The position numbers and the translations under genes were made by a program. Below the pieces are notes generated by a model that was given only the letters and a program-made list of their open reading frames with translations, searched no databases and had not been told where the DNA came from. Positions 59,691-64,000 of a stretch of DNA of 64,000 nt are shown one piece after another. The DNA is from JBASEY01 sp964404285 (GTDB lineage Bacteria > CSSED10-310), in the NCBI GenBank assembly GCA_964404285.1, contig CAYOJK010000001.1, forward strand, positions 1 to 64,000, read 5' to 3'. Position 1 is the stretch's first letter; the number at the start of each line of letters is the position of its first letter.

Positions 59691-60896
59691 CTATTCAATA
59701 ATTTTGGCGATAACGCCGGCTCCAACTGTCTTGCCGCCTTCACGAATCGCAAACCGCAAACCCTCTTCCATCGCAATTGGAGTGATCAAACGGCCAATTA
59801 GATTGACATTGTCACCAGGCATGACCATCTCGATACCCTCAGGAAGCTCCACCGAACCCGTCACATCGGTCGTGCGAAAGTAAAACTGGGGACGATAACC
59901 CTTGAAAAACGGCGTGTGACGACCACCCTCTTCCTTAGACAAAATATACACCTCAGCCTCAAATACCGTGTGAGGCTTGATGCTGCCAGGCGCTGCCAAT
60001 ACCATCCCACGCTCAACTTCCTCACGCTTGATGCCACGAAGCAAACAACCCACGTTGTCGCCCGCACGACCCTCGTCAAGAAGCTTACGAAACATCTCTA
60101 CACCCGTCACAACCGTCTTACGCGTCTCGGTTATACCTACAATCTCTACCTCGTCGTTCACGTGAACAATACCACGCTCAACACGACCCGTAACAACCGT
60201 GCCACGACCCGATATCGAAAAAACATCTTCCATCGGCATCAAAAACGGCTTGTCAATAACTCGCTTGGGCTCAGGAATAAACGTATCAACCGCGTTCATC
60301 AGTTCCAATATCGGCGCCGATACCGCCGCCCAATCACCATCCGATGGATCCATCTCCATCGCGCGAAGAGCAGAGCCGCGAATGACCGGCGTGTCATCAC
60401 CAGGAAACTGATATTCGCTCAACAACTCACGAACCTCAAGCTCAACGAGCTCCAAAAGCTCCTCATCGTCGACCTGATCCACCTTGTTCAAAAAAACAAC
60501 CAAACTCGGAACGTTGACCTGACGAGCCAACAACACGTGCTCACGAGTCTGAGGCATAGGACCGTCTGCTGCAGATACTACCAGTATCGCACCGTCCATC
60601 TGAGCAGCCCCGGTAATCATGTTCTTGATATAGTCAGCGTGACCCGGACAATCAACATGAGCATAATGACGATTCGCTGTCTCATACTCAACGTGAGACG
60701 TCGCTATCGTTATACCACGCTCTTTCTCTTCAGGAGCATTGTCAATACTACCAAAATCACGATACTCCGTCCCACCACCGGCTAACGACAAAACCTTCGT
60801 TATCGCAGACGTCAACGTCGTCTTACCATGGTCAACGTGACCTATCGTACCAATGTTGATGTGAGGCTTACGCCTTTGAAATTTTTCTTTCGCCAT
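59691..60896 (-). CDS. tuf: Elongation factor Tu
   Basis: EF-Tu delivers aminoacyl-tRNA to the ribosome. The 401-residue GTPase has GHVDHGKT (19-26), DCPGHADY, NKVDQVDDEE and RGSALRAM for G1 to G5, and the two beta-barrel domains ending GAGVIAKIIE. Codon use is strongly biased towards C in third positions, unlike most neighbours and as expected for a very highly expressed gene. It follows rpsG by 39 bases; fusA, normally between them, is missing. Confidence 0.99.
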   Translation of the reverse strand: MAKEKFQRRKPHINIGTIGHVDHGKTTLTSAITKVLSLAGGGTEYRDFGSIDNAPEEKERGITIATSHVEYETANRHYAHVDCPGHADYIKNMITGAAQMDGAILVVSAADGPMPQTREHVLLARQVNVPSLVVFLNKVDQVDDEELLELVELEVRELLSEYQFPGDDTPVIRGSALRAMEMDPSDGDWAAVSAPILELMNAVDTFIPEPKRVIDKPFLMPMEDVFSISGRGTVVTGRVERGIVHVNDEVEIVGITETRKTVVTGVEMFRKLLDEGRAGDNVGCLLRGIKREEVERGMVLAAPGSIKPHTVFEAEVYILSKEEGGRHTPFFKGYRPQFYFRTTDVTGSVELPEGIEMVMPGDNVNLIGRLITPIAMEEGLRFAIREGGKTVGAGVIAKIIE

Positions 60897-60935
60897 GATT
60901 ATCTCCTTTGTTTAAATCTTTCTATACTAATTAAA

Positions 60936-61406
60936 TTACCATCGATAATGCGCAAACGCTTTGTTTGCCTCAGCCATTTTATGCGTATCTTCACGCTTTT
61001 TTATCGATGCGCCACGATTGTTAGCTGCATCTATCAGTTCATTTGCCAGCCGATCCGCCATCGTTTTTTCTGAACGCTTTCTGGCAAAAAGAATAACCCA
61101 TCTAAAACTCAAGGCTTGGCGTCTATCCTGTGATACTTCAACCGGCACCTGATAGGTCGCTCCACCAACTCGCCGTGATTTGACTTCAAGAACCGGTTTG
61201 ACATTATCAATCGCTTTTTTGAATGTTTTCAATCCATCTTGTTTGGTTCTTTTTTCAATCAAATCCAATGCATCATAAAAAATTTGTTCGGCAGTGCTTT
61301 TCTTGCCGTTATACATCAAAATATTGATGAACTTTGCCACCGTTACGCTGTTAAATTTCGGGTCTGGAAAAGCTTCCCGTTTTTCTACGATCTGTCTACG
61401 TGGCAT
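60936..61406 (-). CDS. rpsG: 30S ribosomal protein S7
   Basis: S7 nucleates the head of the 30S subunit. The 156-residue protein starts MPRRQIVEKREAFPDPKFNS and has VKPVLEVKSRRVGGATYQVP and RKRSEKTMADRLANELIDA, all standard. It lies between rpsL and tuf, with a 33-base gap to rpsL. Confidence 0.98.
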   Translation of the reverse strand: MPRRQIVEKREAFPDPKFNSVTVAKFINILMYNGKKSTAEQIFYDALDLIEKRTKQDGLKTFKKAIDNVKPVLEVKSRRVGGATYQVPVEVSQDRRQALSFRWVILFARKRSEKTMADRLANELIDAANNRGASIKKREDTHKMAEANKAFAHYRW

Positions 61407-61439
61407 TCCCGTATCCTCCTTAGTTCACAATCCCAAAGT

Positions 61440-61811
61440 TTATTTCGGTTTTTTAGCGCCGTATTTTGACCGTCCTTGGCGCCTTTTTTCAACACCCGAG
61501 CTCTCAAGTGTTCCTCTCACAATGTGATATCGCACACCCGGAAGATCTCTCACTCGACCCCCCCTAACAAGAACTGTCGAGTGTTCCTGCAAATTGTGCC
61601 CTTCTCCCGGTATATAGGCGCTGACTTCTATTCCGTTGGTCAATCTGACACGAGCAACCTTTCGCAGCGCAGAGTTAGGTTTTTTCGGTGTACTTGTCGA
61701 GACCTTTGTACACACACCTTTTCGCTGCGGACAGGACAGAAGAGCTGGTGTATTTGATTTTTCTTTAATTTTTACACGTCCTTTTCTGACTAATTGATTA
61801 ATTGTAGGCAC
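61440..61811 (-). CDS. rpsL: 30S ribosomal protein S12
   Basis: S12 controls decoding accuracy. The 123-residue protein has PTINQLVRKGRVKIKEKSN, STPKKPNSALRKVARVRL and PGVRYHIVRGTLESSGVEKR. Lysine is kept at the streptomycin-relevant position in PKKPNSALRK, so no resistance change is seen there. A strong hairpin lies between rpoC and this gene. Confidence 0.98.
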   Translation of the reverse strand: MPTINQLVRKGRVKIKEKSNTPALLSCPQRKGVCTKVSTSTPKKPNSALRKVARVRLTNGIEVSAYIPGEGHNLQEHSTVLVRGGRVRDLPGVRYHIVRGTLESSGVEKRRQGRSKYGAKKPK

Positions 61812-61881
61812 GATTATCTCCTTAAACGGTTAAACACTAAAGCTGGGAGAATTTACCGTCGGATCAGCTCAATGTCAAGAG

Positions 61882-61906
61882 GTAATCTGAGATTGTCTCG
61901 GATTAC
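61882..61906 (-). other. Strong hairpin in the rpoC-rpsL spacer
   Basis: In the minus-strand transcript GTAATCCGAGA and TCTCAGATTAC form an 11-pair stem (one G-U) around a CAA loop, 20 bases after the rpoC stop. No T run follows in the transcription direction, so an intrinsic terminator is unlikely. An RNA-processing or regulatory role fits better. Confidence 0.6.
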
Positions 61907-61925
61907 GGGTTACCAGGTTCTTTTT

Positions 61926-64000
61926 TCATTTTCCGGAAGATTCCGCATCTTCCGTGTCAACTACTGTCTTTTGTTTAGAGTTTTCGTCATGATCCACTGG
62001 TTTTAACGCAGTGTTATTATATTTTCTAAAACCTGTTCCTGCTGGAATCAATCTTCCAACAACAACATTCTCTTTCAATCCACGTAAATTGTCAACCTTT
62101 CCGGATACAGCGGCCTCGGTCAACACTCGCGTCGTTTCCTGGAAAGCTGCAGCAGACATGAAGCTATCAGTTGATAACGATGCTTTTGTAATACCTTGCA
62201 ACTGAAGGCTACCACTTGCCGGCTGACCACCAGCATCACGAATACGCTTGTTTTCTTTATTGAAAGTCCACCTATCGACCAGCTCTTCAACCAGAAAATC
62301 CGTATCGCCGACATCTTCAACTTTGATCATTCGCAGCATTTGTCGAATAATAACTTCAATATGCTTATCATTTATAGAGATATTCTGTAATCTGTAGACG
62401 GCCTGGACTTCGTTCAACAAGTATCTCACCAGTTCTTTTTCACCCAGAACAGCAAGGATATCATGAGGATTATAACTGCCATCCATCAAAGGTTCTCCGG
62501 CTTGTACATAACCACCTTCCATCACTTTGATAAATTTACCACGCGGAATAGCGTATTCGGCGGTGGTGCCATATGGGCTTTTTACAATCACTTTCTGCAT
62601 ACCCTTTTCGATTTTTCCGTAAACAACATCGCCCTCGATCTCAGAAATAATTGCATGATCCTTGGGTTTCCTAGCTTCAAACAACTCCTCAACACGAGGT
62701 AAGCCACCTGTGATATCTTTTGTCTTCTGGCTTTCACGTAAGCTCAAAGCCACCATATCACCAGCTTTGACATCTTGGCCGTGCTCGACAAGGAGATGAG
62801 CTCCGGTAGGAAGGGTAACTCGCATTTTCGATCCTCTAATCGAATAGCTGGGGTGAAGCGGCTGCAACTCAGTCTTATGAATAGAACAATACTGCTTTTG
62901 CCCGACCCTTCGCTTCAACTCACGGTATTTGCACTTGGGTTCCGGACACTTCAATTCATCTCTAAGCAACCTGACAATTTTTCTGGATTTACCCGTAACA
63001 GGGTCAACATCTTCTTTGACCGTCACTTCTTCAATGATATCTTCCAAAACGACCTTACCCGTTTTTTCAGCTAAAAACGGTATCGCAAACTGCTCCCAAG
63101 ATGCCAAAAGGAATCTGCGGTTATCTGATCTGATTTCAGTCGACTCAACAATCAATTGATCGACTTTGATTCTTTGACCATGTGACACAAGAACTCTGGC
63201 TTCACGGGCAATATAATACAATTCAACTTCACGAACATCTTCGTCTTCCTGAAATATTTTCATGAAACAAGCACGGTCAACAACGTGGAATTTACCTGGC
63301 TCAGCCGGTTCCAACACATCACTCGACTCAACCAATTGATCACCTTCAAGATGGTAAAATCTAACAACACCATTCACTTTTGAGAAAATCGCTGGTTGAG
63401 CAATTTGGCCTTGGCTAACATGTAGTTTTGCTCCATAAGGAATCTTGTCCGGAACAGTCCACTGCTGCCTCATTTTTTCAACCAAAATTTCTCCTTCGAC
63501 AATATCCGAACCTGACTCACGGAGCATCTGCAGTTTACCTTCAAATTCTCGGACTTTGTCATCATACAAATCATCCGTTTTAATGAAGAAAGATGCTTCT
63601 TTATTTTTACCTTTTAGAATCAGTCTGACACCCGAAACATCATCTTCACGATCATCTACAACAGTCAGCGTTCCAGGGAATGTGGCCCTGATATGTGGTT
63701 GAGCAATAATAATCCGGCCATCTTTTCGAGATAAAACGACGATTTCTTTTTTTGAGTTTTCAGCCAATTTCAGTGAAGGTGAGATGATGACACGTCCGGA
63801 AATTTCAGTAAAAGCCAAAACGTTTACATCCCCACCTTTGACCACTCCACCATGGTGAAAAGTTCTCATTGTCAACTGAGTTCCAGGTTCACCAATTGAT
63901 TGAGCAGCAATAACACCTACCGCTTCACCAAGCGCAACCTTGCCACCTCTTGCCAAATCTCTTCCGTAGCACATTCGGCAGACACCATGCTCACAATTAC
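61926..64000 (-). CDS. rpoC: RNA polymerase beta' subunit, C-terminal part cut by the right edge
   Basis: About 690 C-terminal residues of beta' are visible. At the edge they begin CEHGVCRMCYGRDLARG, which holds three of the cysteines of the second zinc site. LGEAVGVIAAQSIGEPGTQL and TMRTFHHGGV follow (bridge and trigger helix region). A long insert and the conserved ITGGLPRVEELFEARKPKD follow, with LVDRWTFN and the C-terminal ending near residue 680. Two extra cysteines pairs (CPEPKC) lie in the insert. rpoB would be further right, outside the window. Confidence 0.98.
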   Translation of the reverse strand, partial: NCEHGVCRMCYGRDLARGGKVALGEAVGVIAAQSIGEPGTQLTMRTFHHGGVVKGGDVNVLAFTEISGRVIISPSLKLAENSKKEIVVLSRKDGRIIIAQPHIRATFPGTLTVVDDREDDVSGVRLILKGKNKEASFFIKTDDLYDDKVREFEGKLQMLRESGSDIVEGEILVEKMRQQWTVPDKIPYGAKLHVSQGQIAQPAIFSKVNGVVRFYHLEGDQLVESSDVLEPAEPGKFHVVDRACFMKIFQEDEDVREVELYYIAREARVLVSHGQRIKVDQLIVESTEIRSDNRRFLLASWEQFAIPFLAEKTGKVVLEDIIEEVTVKEDVDPVTGKSRKIVRLLRDELKCPEPKCKYRELKRRVGQKQYCSIHKTELQPLHPSYSIRGSKMRVTLPTGAHLLVEHGQDVKAGDMVALSLRESQKTKDITGGLPRVEELFEARKPKDHAIISEIEGDVVYGKIEKGMQKVIVKSPYGTTAEYAIPRGKFIKVMEGGYVQAGEPLMDGSYNPHDILAVLGEKELVRYLLNEVQAVYRLQNISINDKHIEVIIRQMLRMIKVEDVGDTDFLVEELVDRWTFNKENKRIRDAGGQPASGSLQLQGITKASLSTDSFMSAAAFQETTRVLTEAAVSGKVDNLRGLKENVVVGRLIPAGTGFRKYNNTALKPVDHDENSKQKTVVDTEDAESSGK

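Noticed and set aside
59916..60785. A 289-codon open frame on the plus strand opposite tuf
   Set aside because: It is antisense to EF-Tu and is open because of the strong codon bias of that gene. Its translation is low complexity (rich in T, R, N and H) and has no ribosome site.

Overview
The window is an ordinary-looking piece of a Gram-negative bacterial chromosome with moderate, slightly A+T-leaning composition. I see no rRNA, CRISPR array, prophage or insertion sequence. The gene set fits an anaerobic member of the former Deltaproteobacteria (Desulfobacterota). LptF/LptG, LapA, RseP and a class A penicillin-binding protein point to an outer membrane. A hybrid-cluster protein next to an Rrf2 regulator points to anaerobic nitrosative-stress handling. 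DapL lysine synthesis and a DUF4388/TPR protein fit that phylum. The assignment is inference from gene content, not from a marker search.

Layout. 1-2300: the 5' end of a radical SAM gene cut by the left edge, about 700 bp of apparently decayed DNA, and a DUF4143 ATPase whose promoter carries three TTGT(T)AAAC repeats. 2300-2600: dispersed repeats and hairpins. 2616-9358: miaB; a CDP-tyvelose-epimerase-like gene coupled to rseP; and a convergent yihY-tsaB-tsaC operon (two t6A tRNA-modification genes). 9460-17235: a zinc alcohol dehydrogenase, a metallo-beta-lactamase-fold hydrolase and 8-oxoguanine deaminase, then dapL, a TrmH-type methyltransferase, rpsT, a lipoprotein and an XerC/XerD recombinase. 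17484-21455: a tightly packed run of M50 protease, scpA, scpB, rluB, a MerR regulator, tRNA-Pro(GGG) and pcm. 21474-25012: a DUF368 membrane protein, an Rrf2 regulator with a palindrome on its own promoter, hcp, a strong terminator and tRNA-Pro(CGG). 25099-32477: a TPR protein with a degenerate J-domain, apt, tRNA-Arg(CCT), a membrane TPR protein, a pseudo-receiver protein and valS. 32509-38539: nadC-birA-coaX joined by ATGA overlaps, then a DnaC-like ATPase, lapA and a single gene encoding LptF and LptG fused together. 38548-44448: a PBP1A-type enzyme divergent from uvrB-uvrC; uvrC has no ATG, GTG or TTG at its natural 5' end.

44544-64000, all on the minus strand, holds the ribosomal-protein superoperon. 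In transcription order it reads rpoC (cut by the right edge), rpsL, rpsG, tuf, rpsJ, rplC, rplD, rplW, rplB, rpsS, rplV, rpsC, rplP, rpmC, rpsQ, rplN, rplX, rplE, rpsN, rpsH, rplF, rplR, rpsE, rpmD, rplO, secY, adk, map, rpmJ, rpsM, rpsK, rpsD, rpoA, rplQ. Two expected members are missing: fusA between rpsG and tuf, and infA between map and rpmJ. Together these genes supply the translation apparatus, RNA polymerase alpha and beta', and the Sec channel.

The most unusual points are the LptF-LptG fusion, the non-canonical uvrC start, the missing fusA, the Rrf2 self-operator, the pseudo-receiver protein and the repeat-bearing DUF4143 promoter. I found nothing that I can defend as a wholly new system.
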